NCBI GenBank assembly: GCA_017860085.1
Contig: JAFNAJ010000064.1
Coordinates: forward strand, 1 to 9,588
Length of the DNA: 9,588 nucleotides
DNA from: Acidobacteriota bacterium
GTDB taxonomy: Bacteria > Acidobacteriota > Vicinamibacteria > Vicinamibacterales > JAFNAJ01
Direction of reading: 5' to 3'
Shown here: positions 1 through 6,369 of the stretch, piece after piece
How positions within the stretch are numbered: position 1 is the stretch's first letter
Layout of the letters: each line of letters opens with the position of its first letter
Notes under the pieces: generated by a model
What the model was told of the DNA's origin: nothing
Seen by the model: the letters and a program-made list of their open reading frames with translations, nothing else
Database searches by the model: none
Position numbers and translations under genes: made by a program

Positions 1-290
1 CGTCCCGACGTGAGCGCCGGGCCAATCGAGCGGAAGCGCAGGCCGCTCCACGTTTGCGACGACCAGGCCGAACGAGGGGCCGCGGGCGGTGTCGCGCCTC
101 GCTCGCCGGCGCGGGCCTGTGCCGGTGGCGCCGCAGGCGGGGCGGTCGGTGGCGTTGGCGCGATCTTGGCGTCCCCGGCAGGCTTGGTGGCTGGCGCCGG
201 TGCGGCCTGGTCGAGGACCTCGGCCGCCGCGAGCGTGATGGTTCCCAGGATGAAGAGGGCGAGCAGGAGAAGAATCGATCGAGCGCGCAC
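1..290 (-). CDS. Secreted sortilin/BNR-type beta-propeller protein, N-terminal part (cut by the window edge)
   Basis: The reverse strand reads open from a GTG at 290 to the left edge, giving 96 complete codons and no stop. The start is chosen because an exceptionally good Shine-Dalgarno sits 7 bases upstream. Residues 1-23 form a signal peptide (RAR, then a Leu/Ile-rich core, then TLAAA). Residues 25-75 are an Ala/Pro/Thr-rich linker. Residues 76-96 contain WSGLRFRSIGPALTSG, which matches the first blade of the large secreted proteins often annotated as 'glycosyl hydrolase, BNR repeat' or VPS10/sortilin-like. These usually run to about 1,000 residues and are abundant in Acidobacteriota, Gemmatimonadota and Bacteroidota; their substrates are mostly unproven. 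The protein is probably exported to the periplasm or cell surface. The family call rests on about 12 conserved residues, so the export call is firmer than the domain call. It is transcribed divergently from the small cysteine-rich gene at 436. Confidence 0.72.
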   Translation of the reverse strand, partial: MRARSILLLLALFILGTITLAAAEVLDQAAPAPATKPAGDAKIAPTPPTAPPAAPPAQARAGERGATPPAAPRSAWSSQTWSGLRFRSIGPALTSG

Positions 291-292
291 GA

Positions 293-302
293 GATCACCT
301 CC
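293..302 (-). promoter_or_regulatory. Strong Shine-Dalgarno deciding a GTG start
   Basis: The minus strand reads GGAGGTGATC here, a ten-base match to the complement of the conserved 16S rRNA 3' end. The GGAGG core ends 7 bases before the GTG at 290-288. It fixes the start of the beta-propeller protein and also shows that this stretch is coding on the minus strand, although a plus-strand reading frame is open across it. Confidence 0.75.
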
Positions 303-435
303 GGGCCGCAGGCTCGAGGGGGCGCGGACGGCCCGCGACATTCTAGATCCGGTCCAGGGGTCGGAGTGGATTTCAGTTTCTGCCATGCGCCTCGCCGACG
401 ACCGGTTGGAGTACGCTCTGGGAGGAGGCTGCGTC
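303..435. promoter_or_regulatory. Divergent intergenic region with weak promoter-like boxes
   Basis: These 133 bases separate two divergent genes and should hold both promoters. On the minus strand TAGAAT (340-345) is a reasonable -10 box that would give a leader of about 40 bases before the GTG at 290; no good -35 box lies at the right distance. On the plus strand TACGCT (412-417) is a poor -10 candidate just before the GGAGGAGG ribosome site of the gene at 436. No convincing operator palindrome was seen. The boxes are inferred from position and motif only. Confidence 0.3.
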
Positions 436-714
436 ATGAACTCACTCCTCGTCGGCGCCACCCTCGTCGTGTTGGCGACCACCACACCGCCTGACGACCG
501 AGCCACGGTCGAATGCGCGTTCCAGCACCCGCGGTATGTCGGGACCTGCGTCGAGAAGGTGACGCCGGAGGAGGACCAGAGTCACCTGGCCGCCTGCCGC
601 GTCGTGCTCGCGTGCCTCAACGATACCCGCTGCGTCAAGACCTACTGCCAAGCCACGACGATCCGCGGCGGCTGGACGCTCGTGTCGCCGAAACCGGAGT
701 CCAAGCAACGGTGA
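436..714 (+). CDS. Small secreted six-cysteine protein, function unknown
   Basis: 92 residues. The ATG at 436 is preceded by GGGAGGAGG (420-428) with 7 bases spacing, much better supported than any earlier start in the same open frame; the sequence upstream is intergenic and then antisense to the beta-propeller gene. Residues 1-17 look like a short signal peptide with an N-terminus of low charge (MNSLLVGATLVVLATTT). The mature part has cysteines at 27, 38, 54, 60, 66 and 71, an even number consistent with three disulfide bonds in an oxidising compartment. The last three follow a CLNDTRCVKTYC pattern, and the tail after 76 is basic. I do not recognise the family. The compact cysteine pattern resembles small periplasmic or secreted disulfide-stabilised proteins, but no catalytic signature is visible. 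A weak 5-bp hairpin (746-757) and the repeat cluster follow it. Confidence 0.68.
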   Translation: MNSLLVGATLVVLATTTPPDDRATVECAFQHPRYVGTCVEKVTPEEDQSHLAACRVVLACLNDTRCVKTYCQATTIRGGWTLVSPKPESKQR

Positions 715-776
715 CGCCGACGGCACGATGTAAGATAGCGGCCGCCTCGGAACCGAGCTTGGTTGTCAAACCCACG

Positions 777-955
777 TCGGTTCTTGGTGCTTCGTTCTTG
801 GTTCTTGGTCCGTTCTTGGTTCGTGGTTCGTTGTTCGTTCTTGGTTCGAGCAAGGACCCTGAACGAACCCGGGACCAGGCACCCTGAACGAACCCAGGAC
901 CAAGAACCCTGAACGGACCAAGAACGAAGAACCAGGAACCAAGAACCGTTGGCGT
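777..955. repeat. Low-complexity imperfect inverted repeat (TTCTTGGT left arm, ACCAAGAA right arm)
   Basis: The left arm (about 777-848) holds five exact TTCTTGGT copies, at 781, 795, 802, 813 and 838. The right arm (about 856-955) holds three exact copies of the complement ACCAAGAA, at 899, 917 and 938. The best antiparallel match pairs the segment around 791-819 with the one around 899-930. The transcript could fold into a long imperfect hairpin. The block fills most of the 254-base gap between the small cysteine-rich gene (stop 714) and the symporter (start 969) and is visibly lower in GC than its surroundings. I know similar TTCTTGG-rich stretches from Vicinamibacteria-like genomes, but that is recollection and not something this window proves. 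It could act as a terminator or transcript stabiliser, or be a neutral repeat family. Confidence 0.8.
856..930. repeat. Three tandem 25-base units within the right arm
   Basis: Contiguous units at 856-880, 881-905 and 906-930 each begin ACCCTGAACG. The first two differ at only a few positions near their ends (AACCCGGGACC against AACCCAGGACC); the third diverges after position 10. A fourth segment (931-955) keeps only a loose resemblance. There are no unique spacers, so this is a tandem duplication and not a CRISPR. It lies immediately before the ribosome site of the symporter gene. Confidence 0.75.
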
Positions 956-968
956 TCAGGAAGCAGGA

Positions 969-2288
969 ATGCTGGAGTCCCTCGGCAGTCTGATTCAGCG
1001 CGTCGCCGACGTCGTGTTCATGCCGTGGATCGTGCTCGTCCTTCTTGGAACGGGCGCGTTCCTCACGATCCGCCTCCGCTTCGTGCAGATCGTCCGCTTG
1101 CCCGAAGCGATGCGCACGATGGTGGCATCGCAGCAGGAGGACGCGGGCGGGGCGCTGACGCCGTTCCAGGCGTTCGCGACCGCGCTCGCCGCGTCCATCG
1201 GCACCGGCAACATCGCCGGCGTGGCCACGGCAATCGTCTCCGGCGGACCAGGCGCGCTGTTCTGGATCTGGTGTTACGGGTTCTTCGCCACCGCCATCAA
1301 GTTCAGCGAGGCCGTGCTCGGCGTGACCTTCCGCGTCGTGCGCGGCGACACGGTGTCGTCGGGGCCGATGTACTACCTTCGCCAGGGGCTCAAGTCGCCC
1401 GTGCTCGCCGGCACCTACGCGCTCGTCGCGGCCGTCGCCGCGCTCACCACCACGCCGTTCACCCAGCCCAACTCCGTGGCCGTGGTGCTGGCGAGCGAGT
1501 TCGCCATCCCGACGTGGGTGTCGGGCATCGCGATCGCGGTCCTCACGTGGCTCGTGATCATCGGCGGGGTCAAGTCGGTGGGGCGCGCCGCGGAGAAGCT
1601 TGCGCCGCTGAAAGTGGGTCTCTACCTGATCGGCGGGGTGGTCGTGATCGGGTATCACATTCAGCACGTGCCCGAGACGCTCGCGCTCGTCTTCCGTGAG
1701 GCCTTCTCGCTGCGCGCCGCGTCGGGCACCGCGGCCGGCCTGGGCGTGTTGGTGGCGATCCGGTACGGCATGGCGCGTGGCGTCTATGCCAACGAGGCCG
1801 GCTACGGCACCGCGGCCGTCGCCTACGGCACCGCGCGCAGCCGCAGGCCCGAACAGCAGGGCCTCAACGCCGTGATGGAGGTGTTCATCATCTCGTTCGT
1901 CACGTCGACCATCAGCGCCATGACGATCCTGGTCAGCGGCGTGTGGCAGTCGGGGCTGACCAGCACCGCCGTCGTCGCACAGGCCTTCAACACGGCCATC
2001 CCCACCGTGGGGGGCTGGATCGTCGCGTTCTGTGCCTTCCTCTTCGGCTACACGACGCTGATTGGGTGGGCCTACTACGGCGAGCAGTTCTTCGAGTACC
2101 TGCTGGGCACGCGGGTCACGACGGCCTATCGGTGGACCTACTGTCTCCTCATTCCCTTCGGCGCCATGGCGAGGGTCGACGTGGTCTGGGCCTGGGGCGA
2201 CCTGATGAACGGCCTGCAGGTCTTCCCGAACGTCATCGGATTGCTCGGATTGAGCGGGGTGGTCGCGATGGCCGCCCGGCGCCGCTGA
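969..2288 (+). CDS. Sodium:alanine/glycine symporter, AGCS family (AlsT/AgcS-like)
   Basis: 439 residues. An inner-membrane secondary transporter that takes up alanine and/or glycine with sodium. The protein is hydrophobic throughout, with about 10-11 membrane segments. Family signatures appear in order: SIGTGNIAGVATAI (76-89), GGPGALFWIW (92-101), QPNSVA (166-171), the highly diagnostic NEAGYGTAAVAYGTAR (265-280) and YTTLIGWAYYGEQFFEY (351-367). The end, WAWGDLMNGLQVFPNVIGLLGLSG, also matches. The length is at the short end for the family because the usual C-terminal cytoplasmic tail is reduced to AARRR. The ATG has AGGAAG (958-963) as ribosome site. The gene starts directly after the repeat cluster, so its promoter is not obvious; the mrfA promoter begins about 30 bases after its stop. 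Substrate preference between alanine, glycine and D-alanine cannot be read from the sequence. Confidence 0.95.
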   Translation: MLESLGSLIQRVADVVFMPWIVLVLLGTGAFLTIRLRFVQIVRLPEAMRTMVASQQEDAGGALTPFQAFATALAASIGTGNIAGVATAIVSGGPGALFWIWCYGFFATAIKFSEAVLGVTFRVVRGDTVSSGPMYYLRQGLKSPVLAGTYALVAAVAALTTTPFTQPNSVAVVLASEFAIPTWVSGIAIAVLTWLVIIGGVKSVGRAAEKLAPLKVGLYLIGGVVVIGYHIQHVPETLALVFREAFSLRAASGTAAGLGVLVAIRYGMARGVYANEAGYGTAAVAYGTARSRRPEQQGLNAVMEVFIISFVTSTISAMTILVSGVWQSGLTSTAVVAQAFNTAIPTVGGWIVAFCAFLFGYTTLIGWAYYGEQFFEYLLGTRVTTAYRWTYCLLIPFGAMARVDVVWAWGDLMNGLQVFPNVIGLLGLSGVVAMAARRR

Positions 2289-2319
2289 GCGTCCCGGCTC
2301 CCACGGCCACTTTCGCCGC

Positions 2320-2354
2320 TTGATCGTCCCCCCGCCCACTGCTAGCATCGCGAC
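2320..2354 (+). promoter_or_regulatory. Sigma70-like promoter of mrfA, positioned for a leaderless transcript
   Basis: TTGATC (2320-2325) is separated by exactly 17 bases from TAGCAT (2343-2348), which carries an upstream TGC (2340-2342) as an extended -10. Six bases (2349-2354) then lead straight to the GTG at 2355. A start of transcription 6-7 bases after the -10 box would fall on or beside the GTG itself. No Shine-Dalgarno is present, which fits a leaderless mRNA. Boxes and spacing are seen directly; transcription start is inferred. Confidence 0.55.
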
Positions 2355-4844
2355 GTGCCTCCGTCGAGCCTCCCGGCACGTCCCGGCCAGAAAGATGCGG
2401 TGCTAGGCGAAGCCCTGGCCCGGCTGGCGCCCCGTGCGCTGTTGAACGCGGCGGCGGGCACCGAGGCGGGCCGGACGGTGATTGCGTCCACCGACGGCGA
2501 CCGCGAGCCCATCGTCACCGCCATCCACTACATGCCGGCGCGGTCTGCCGGCACGAGCCCTTTCCCGGAGCGGCTCGACCCACGGCTGCTCTCGATCCTG
2601 AGAGCGCGGGGCATCGAGGCTCCGTACACGCACCAGGTCGAGGCCATCGAGCACGTGCTCGACGGCCGCAACGTGGTGGTGGTGACGCCCACGGCGAGCG
2701 GGAAGACGCTGTGCTACAACGCGCCGGTCCTCGATGCCGTGCTGAAGGACCCTGCGAGTCGCGCCCTGTACCTGTTTCCCACCAAGGCGCTGGCGCAGGA
2801 CCAGCTGGCCGAGTTGCAGGGACTCTGCGAGCGGCTCGATGCCGAGGGCGCCATGCGGGTTGGCGTGTTCACGTATGACGGCGACACGCCGCAGGATGCC
2901 AGGCGCGCGATCCGCACGCAGGCGCACGTGGTGCTGAGCAACCCCGACATGCTGCACTCGGGCATCCTGCCGCACCACCCGCGCTGGGCCAAGCTGTTCG
3001 AGAACCTCCGCTACGTGGTGATCGACGAGCTGCACGCCTATCGCGGCGTGTTCGGCAGCCATCTCGCCAACATCCTTCGGCGACTGCAGCGCATCTGCCG
3101 CCACTACGGCTCGGCACCGCAGTTCATCTGCTCGTCGGCCACCATTGCCAATCCGCGTGAGCTGGCCGAACGGCTCGCCGAGCGTCCGTTCGAGCTGGTG
3201 GAGAAGAGCGGCGCGCCGCGGGGCGAGAAGTTCTTCGTCTTCGTCAACCCGCCCGTGGTGAACGCGCAGCTCGGCATCCGGCGCTCGTACCTCGGCGAGG
3301 CCCGGCGAATCGCGCTCGAGTTCCTGCACCGTCACCTCCAGGTGATCGTGTTTGCGCAGAGCCGGCTCGCCACCGAGATCCTGACCACGTATCTCAAGGA
3401 GGCCTCGCCGTCGGTGCCGGGTGCGCCCGAGACCGTGCGCGGGTACCGCGGCGGCTACCTGCCCAACCGGCGACGCGAGATCGAGCGCGGGCTGCGCGAC
3501 GGATCGGTGCGCGCCGTGGTGTCGACGAGCGCGCTCGAGCTCGGCATCGACATCGGCGCGCTCGACGTCTCGGTGATGGCCGGCTACCCCGGCACCATTG
3601 CCGCGACATGGCAGCGCGCGGGACGCGCCGGCCGTCGAACCGGCCGATCGGCGGCCGTGCTCGTCGCCTCGAGCGCCCCGCTCGACCAGTACGTGGTGCG
3701 GCATCCGGAGTACTTCTTCGGGGCCTCGCCCGAACACGCGCTCGTGAACCCGGACAACCTGCACATCCTCGTGGATCACGTGAAGTGCGCGGCCTTCGAG
3801 CTGCCGTTCACGGCCCAGGAATCGTTTGGGCAAGACGCTGTCGAGACGGTGCTCGAGGTGCTGGCCGAGGAAGGCTTCGTCCATCGCGCGGGCGACCAGT
3901 GGAACTGGACGAGCGACGCGTATCCCGCGGACGCCGTGAGCTTGCGGTCGGTCACCTCCGACAACTTCGTGATTGTCGACACGACGCGCGAGCCGAAGGT
4001 CATCGGGGAGACCGACTACACGAGCGCGCCCTCGACGCTGCACGAGAAGGCCATCTACATCATCGAGGGTCAGCTGTTCCAGGTGGAGCGCCTCGACTTC
4101 GATGGCCGCAAGGCGTACGTGCGCGAGGTCGACTGCGACTACTACACCGACGCCATCACGTACACGAAGGTGACGATCCTCGACGAGTTCTCGCGCCGGG
4201 GTCCCGGTGATTCGTGGGGAGCGACCCCGCTGGATGAGCCGGAGATCGAGCCGGCGGTCGAGGCGCTCGAGGCCACGCCAGGACCCGCGAGCCACTCGCA
4301 CGGCGACGTCCACGTCGTCTCGCGCGTGGTGGGCTTCAAGAAGATCAAGTTCTACACCAACGAGAACGTGGGGTCGGGCGAGCTCGACCTGCCGCAGCAG
4401 GAGATGCACACGACGTCGTACTGGCTCACCGTGCCCCGCGCTGTCCTCGGCCACCTGACGTTCGGTGCCGACGACCGGCGCGACGGGGTTGCCGGCGTGG
4501 CCTACGCGATGCGCAACGTCGCCCAGCTGCTGCTGATGTGCGATCGACAGGACCTCGGGCTCTCGGTGGACATGGGCGATCCGGACACGTCCGGCGGTGC
4601 GCCCCGCACAGAGGGCGCTGCGCCGTTTGAGCCGCGCATCTTCCTCTACGACAACTACCCGGGCGGCATCGGGCTGAGCACGCCGCTGTTCGAGATGCGT
4701 GACCTCCTGCTGGCGCGGACGCGCGAGCTGATCGACGCCTGCGGCTGCGATCGCGGGTGCCCGTCGTGCGTTGGCCCGGTGGGCGAGACGGGCCCCCGCG
4801 CCCGCGAAGTGGCCTCGGCGCTGCTTCGGCAGCTGACGGGCTAG
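2355..4844 (+). CDS. mrfA: MrfA/YprA-type DEAD/DEAH-box repair helicase with C-terminal four-cysteine zinc domain
   Basis: 829 residues. An ATP-dependent SF2 DNA helicase that translocates along single strands with 3'-5' polarity in the characterised homologue; B. subtilis MrfA works with MrfB in repair of mitomycin C lesions independently of UvrABC. Motifs seen: Q-type YTHQ (91-94), Walker A TPTASGKT (111-118), FPTKALAQDQ (141-150), motif II DELH (224-227), SSAT (260-263), VIVFAQSR (330-337), STSALELGIDIG (390-401) and QRAGRAGRR (420-428). The C-terminal DUF1998/MZB region has YDNYPGGIGLS (765-775) and CGCDRGCPSC, cysteines 796, 798, 802 and 805, a zinc site. Residues about 613-648 form an acidic, Pro/Ala-rich insertion that interrupts an otherwise conserved stretch. 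The GTG start is supported by the promoter placed right before it; GTG 2400 is an alternative. DELH instead of DEAH is normal in this family. It is followed by its exonuclease partner after 75 bases. Confidence 0.92.
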   Translation: MPPSSLPARPGQKDAVLGEALARLAPRALLNAAAGTEAGRTVIASTDGDREPIVTAIHYMPARSAGTSPFPERLDPRLLSILRARGIEAPYTHQVEAIEHVLDGRNVVVVTPTASGKTLCYNAPVLDAVLKDPASRALYLFPTKALAQDQLAELQGLCERLDAEGAMRVGVFTYDGDTPQDARRAIRTQAHVVLSNPDMLHSGILPHHPRWAKLFENLRYVVIDELHAYRGVFGSHLANILRRLQRICRHYGSAPQFICSSATIANPRELAERLAERPFELVEKSGAPRGEKFFVFVNPPVVNAQLGIRRSYLGEARRIALEFLHRHLQVIVFAQSRLATEILTTYLKEASPSVPGAPETVRGYRGGYLPNRRREIERGLRDGSVRAVVSTSALELGIDIGALDVSVMAGYPGTIAATWQRAGRAGRRTGRSAAVLVASSAPLDQYVVRHPEYFFGASPEHALVNPDNLHILVDHVKCAAFELPFTAQESFGQDAVETVLEVLAEEGFVHRAGDQWNWTSDAYPADAVSLRSVTSDNFVIVDTTREPKVIGETDYTSAPSTLHEKAIYIIEGQLFQVERLDFDGRKAYVREVDCDYYTDAITYTKVTILDEFSRRGPGDSWGATPLDEPEIEPAVEALEATPGPASHSHGDVHVVSRVVGFKKIKFYTNENVGSGELDLPQQEMHTTSYWLTVPRAVLGHLTFGADDRRDGVAGVAYAMRNVAQLLLMCDRQDLGLSVDMGDPDTSGGAPRTEGAAPFEPRIFLYDNYPGGIGLSTPLFEMRDLLLARTRELIDACGCDRGCPSCVGPVGETGPRAREVASALLRQLTG

Positions 4845-4862
4845 ACGAGGGAGCTGTTGTGC

Positions 4863-4897
4863 GCTGTAGCGCGGTAGCGCAGGCCTTCAGGCCTGCG
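4863..4897. repeat. Interspersed palindromic (REP-like) repeat, copy 1
   Basis: Bases 4874-4897 are identical over 24 bases to 6286-6309. The core CGCAGGCCTTCAGGCCTGCG is a perfect 9-bp inverted repeat around a two-base centre. A truncated second GCTGTAGCGC (4863-4872) is fused just upstream. It fills much of the 75-base gap between mrfA and mrfB and would fold into a strong RNA hairpin between the two cistrons. Palindromic intergenic repeats of this type are REP-like; a RAYT-type transposase elsewhere in the genome could mobilise them, but none lies in this window. Confidence 0.85.
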
Positions 4898-4919
4898 TGA
4901 CGCCGACCGTTGAGCACTG

Positions 4920-6197
4920 ATGGATCGCGATCGTCTTCGCTCGATTGTCCGGTCCGGCCCTGCGCCGGCCCGGGCGGGGCCCGTTCGCGAGCTGACCTAC
5001 GAGCCCGTCGACGCCGACGGCCTGCCGGTCGACGGGGCGCGAGGCCTGCCGGCATTCGATGGCGCCACGACCGTCGGAACGCCGTTCGGCGAGGTGCTGC
5101 TCATCGAGCACGTCATCGACGCGGGCACGCCGCACGGTGCGGTCACGGTCGAAGACTGCGACCTCGCCGATCCGGATGCCCTGGGCGTGTTGACCGGGCG
5201 CCCGTTCACGGGCCTCGAGTCGCGTGGCCGATCCCCGGTGTTCTTCGACCTCGAGACCACGGGGCTGAGCGGCGGTGCCGGGACCGTCGCGTTTCTGGCG
5301 GGGTGCGGCACGTTCGAGGGCGGCGCATTCCGGACACGCCAGTTCTTCCTGCAGGGGTTTGCGGCCGAGCGCGCGCTCCTTCACGCGGTGGCCGAGGTGC
5401 TCGGCGACGCGGCGTTCCTCGTCACTTACAACGGCCGCACGTTCGACATGCCCGTGATGGAGATGCGCTGGCTGTTCCACCGGATGACGCCGCTCGATGC
5501 GGTGCCGCACGTCGACATGCTGCCCCCGGCACGCCGGCTGTGGCGCGAGGCCGTCGATGGCCCCGACCGCAGTTGTCGACTCGTGGCGCTCGAGGAAGCG
5601 CTGCTTGGATTCACGCGCGTGGACGATGTGCCGGGGTGGGAGATACCGCATCGGTACTTCGACTATGTGAGGCGGGGCGACCCGGGACCGCTCGAACCCG
5701 TACTGCGGCACAACCGGCTCGACCTCGTCTCTCTGGCCGTGCTCACCGCGCGGGCGCAGCGACTGGTGCGTGAGGGCCACACGGCTGGCCACGATGCGCG
5801 CGAGTGCGTGGCGCTGGGCCGGCTCTATCTGCGGGCCGGACGGATGGGCCAGGCGGAGGCCTGCTTCGAGGCGGCGGCCGACCACCCGGTTGGCGATCGG
5901 GCCGCGCGCGAGGACGGACTGCGCGAACTGGCCCTGATTCGACGCCGGCAGCGGCGTCATCCTGAAGCCGCCGCGGCGTGGAACCGGCTGCTGGCGTTGG
6001 GCCACGGACGATCACCCCGCGCCCGTGAGGCGATCGAGGCACTGGCCGTGCATCACGAACACCGCGAACGCGACCTCGAGTCGGCGCGCCGCTTCGCCCT
6101 GCAGGCGCTCCAGGCCGAAGCCGACCCCATGAAGCGCGAGGCCGTGCGGCATCGGCTGGCCAGGCTCGAGCGCAAGCTCCAGCGGCCGCTGCTCTAA
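4920..6197 (+). CDS. mrfB: MrfB/YprB-type DEDDh exonuclease with C-terminal TPR-like helices
   Basis: 425 residues. Predicted metal-dependent 3'-5' exonuclease of the RNase H-like fold, partner of MrfA in mitomycin-lesion repair in the characterised B. subtilis system. All five DEDDh residues are present: D110 and E112 in FFDLETTGL (108-116), D176 in YNGRTFDMP (170-178), and H264 and D268 in HNRLDLVSL (264-272). The HVDMLPPARRLW stretch (197-208) is typical of YprB proteins. From about 283 the protein is a series of amphipathic Ala/Arg/Glu-rich helices (GRLYLRAGRMGQAEACFEAA) that look like TPR repeats and probably mediate protein contact. The N-terminal 95 residues are a family-specific lead-in without a named fold. 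The ATG at 4920 has no clear Shine-Dalgarno, and the palindromic repeat ends 22 bases before it, so translation may be weak or influenced by the hairpin. The catalytic set is intact. Confidence 0.88.
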   Translation: MDRDRLRSIVRSGPAPARAGPVRELTYEPVDADGLPVDGARGLPAFDGATTVGTPFGEVLLIEHVIDAGTPHGAVTVEDCDLADPDALGVLTGRPFTGLESRGRSPVFFDLETTGLSGGAGTVAFLAGCGTFEGGAFRTRQFFLQGFAAERALLHAVAEVLGDAAFLVTYNGRTFDMPVMEMRWLFHRMTPLDAVPHVDMLPPARRLWREAVDGPDRSCRLVALEEALLGFTRVDDVPGWEIPHRYFDYVRRGDPGPLEPVLRHNRLDLVSLAVLTARAQRLVREGHTAGHDARECVALGRLYLRAGRMGQAEACFEAAADHPVGDRAAREDGLRELALIRRRQRRHPEAAAAWNRLLALGHGRSPRAREAIEALAVHHEHRERDLESARRFALQALQAEADPMKREAVRHRLARLERKLQRPLL

Positions 6198-6202
6198 GAG
6201 AA

Positions 6203-6244
6203 CGGCCACCGGCAAGCGGCCACCGGCTGGCGGCTCCCGGCCAA
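6203..6244. repeat. Three tandem 14-base units after mrfB
   Basis: Units at 6203-6216, 6217-6230 and 6231-6244 share the pattern CGGCCACCGGC plus three bases. The first two share an identical 11-base core and the third is degenerate (CGGCTCCCGGC). They begin 5 bases after the mrfB stop codon and run directly into the palindromic repeats. This is likely another minor intergenic repeat family of the genome. Confidence 0.65.
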
Positions 6245-6255
6245 CCGTGACCGGT

Positions 6256-6309
6256 GCTGTGGCGCAGGCCTTCGTGACCATTGCTGTAGCGCAGGCCTTC
6301 AGGCCTGCG
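6256..6309. repeat. Interspersed palindromic (REP-like) repeat, copies 2 (decayed) and 3 (intact)
   Basis: The intact copy at 6286-6309 is identical to the 24-base repeat at 4874-4897. A decayed copy starts 27 bases earlier: 6256-6273 matches 6283-6300 at 17 of 18 positions, then loses the right arm of the palindrome. The repeats therefore lie in the gaps on both sides of mrfB. Read on the plus strand in frame with the next gene they give the spurious peptide VAQAF...VAQAFRPA, which can mislead start-site calls. Confidence 0.85.
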
Positions 6310-6369
6310 ATGAGGCCGCGGCCACCGCCCGCACCTCAACTTCCTGGTGACCACGCCGATGTGTCGTGC

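Noticed and set aside
10..435. Upstream extension of the small cysteine-rich protein in the same frame
   Set aside because: The extension is low-complexity Ala/Gly/Arg, overlaps the minus-strand signal peptide and its ribosome site, and the ATG at 436 has its own strong Shine-Dalgarno.
777..955. CRISPR-like array
   Set aside because: Units are contiguous or overlapping with no unique spacers of constant length, and no cas genes are nearby.
642..2348. 568-codon minus-strand open frame opposite the symporter
   Set aside because: It is rich in Arg, His, Asp and Gly with no domain, as expected for the antisense of a GC-rich gene, and the plus strand encodes an unmistakable AGCS transporter.
2403..4454. 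683-codon minus-strand open frame opposite mrfA
   Set aside because: It has shadow composition and no motif, while the plus strand carries all helicase motifs in order.
4845..4919. Intrinsic terminator separating mrfA from mrfB
   Set aside because: The hairpin is strong but lacks a following T run, and the same sequence recurs after mrfB, so it is better described as an interspersed repeat.
2355..6197. Phage-defence system (DISARM- or DUF1998-helicase-containing island)
   Set aside because: DUF1998 helicases occur in defence systems, but here the partner is a YprB-type DEDDh exonuclease and no methyltransferase, phospholipase D or other defence gene is present, so the housekeeping repair pair explains it better.
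6247..6369. Longer N-terminus for the J-domain protein
   Set aside because: These codons are the translated palindromic repeats (VAQAF appears twice), so the open frame here is an accident of repeat sequence.
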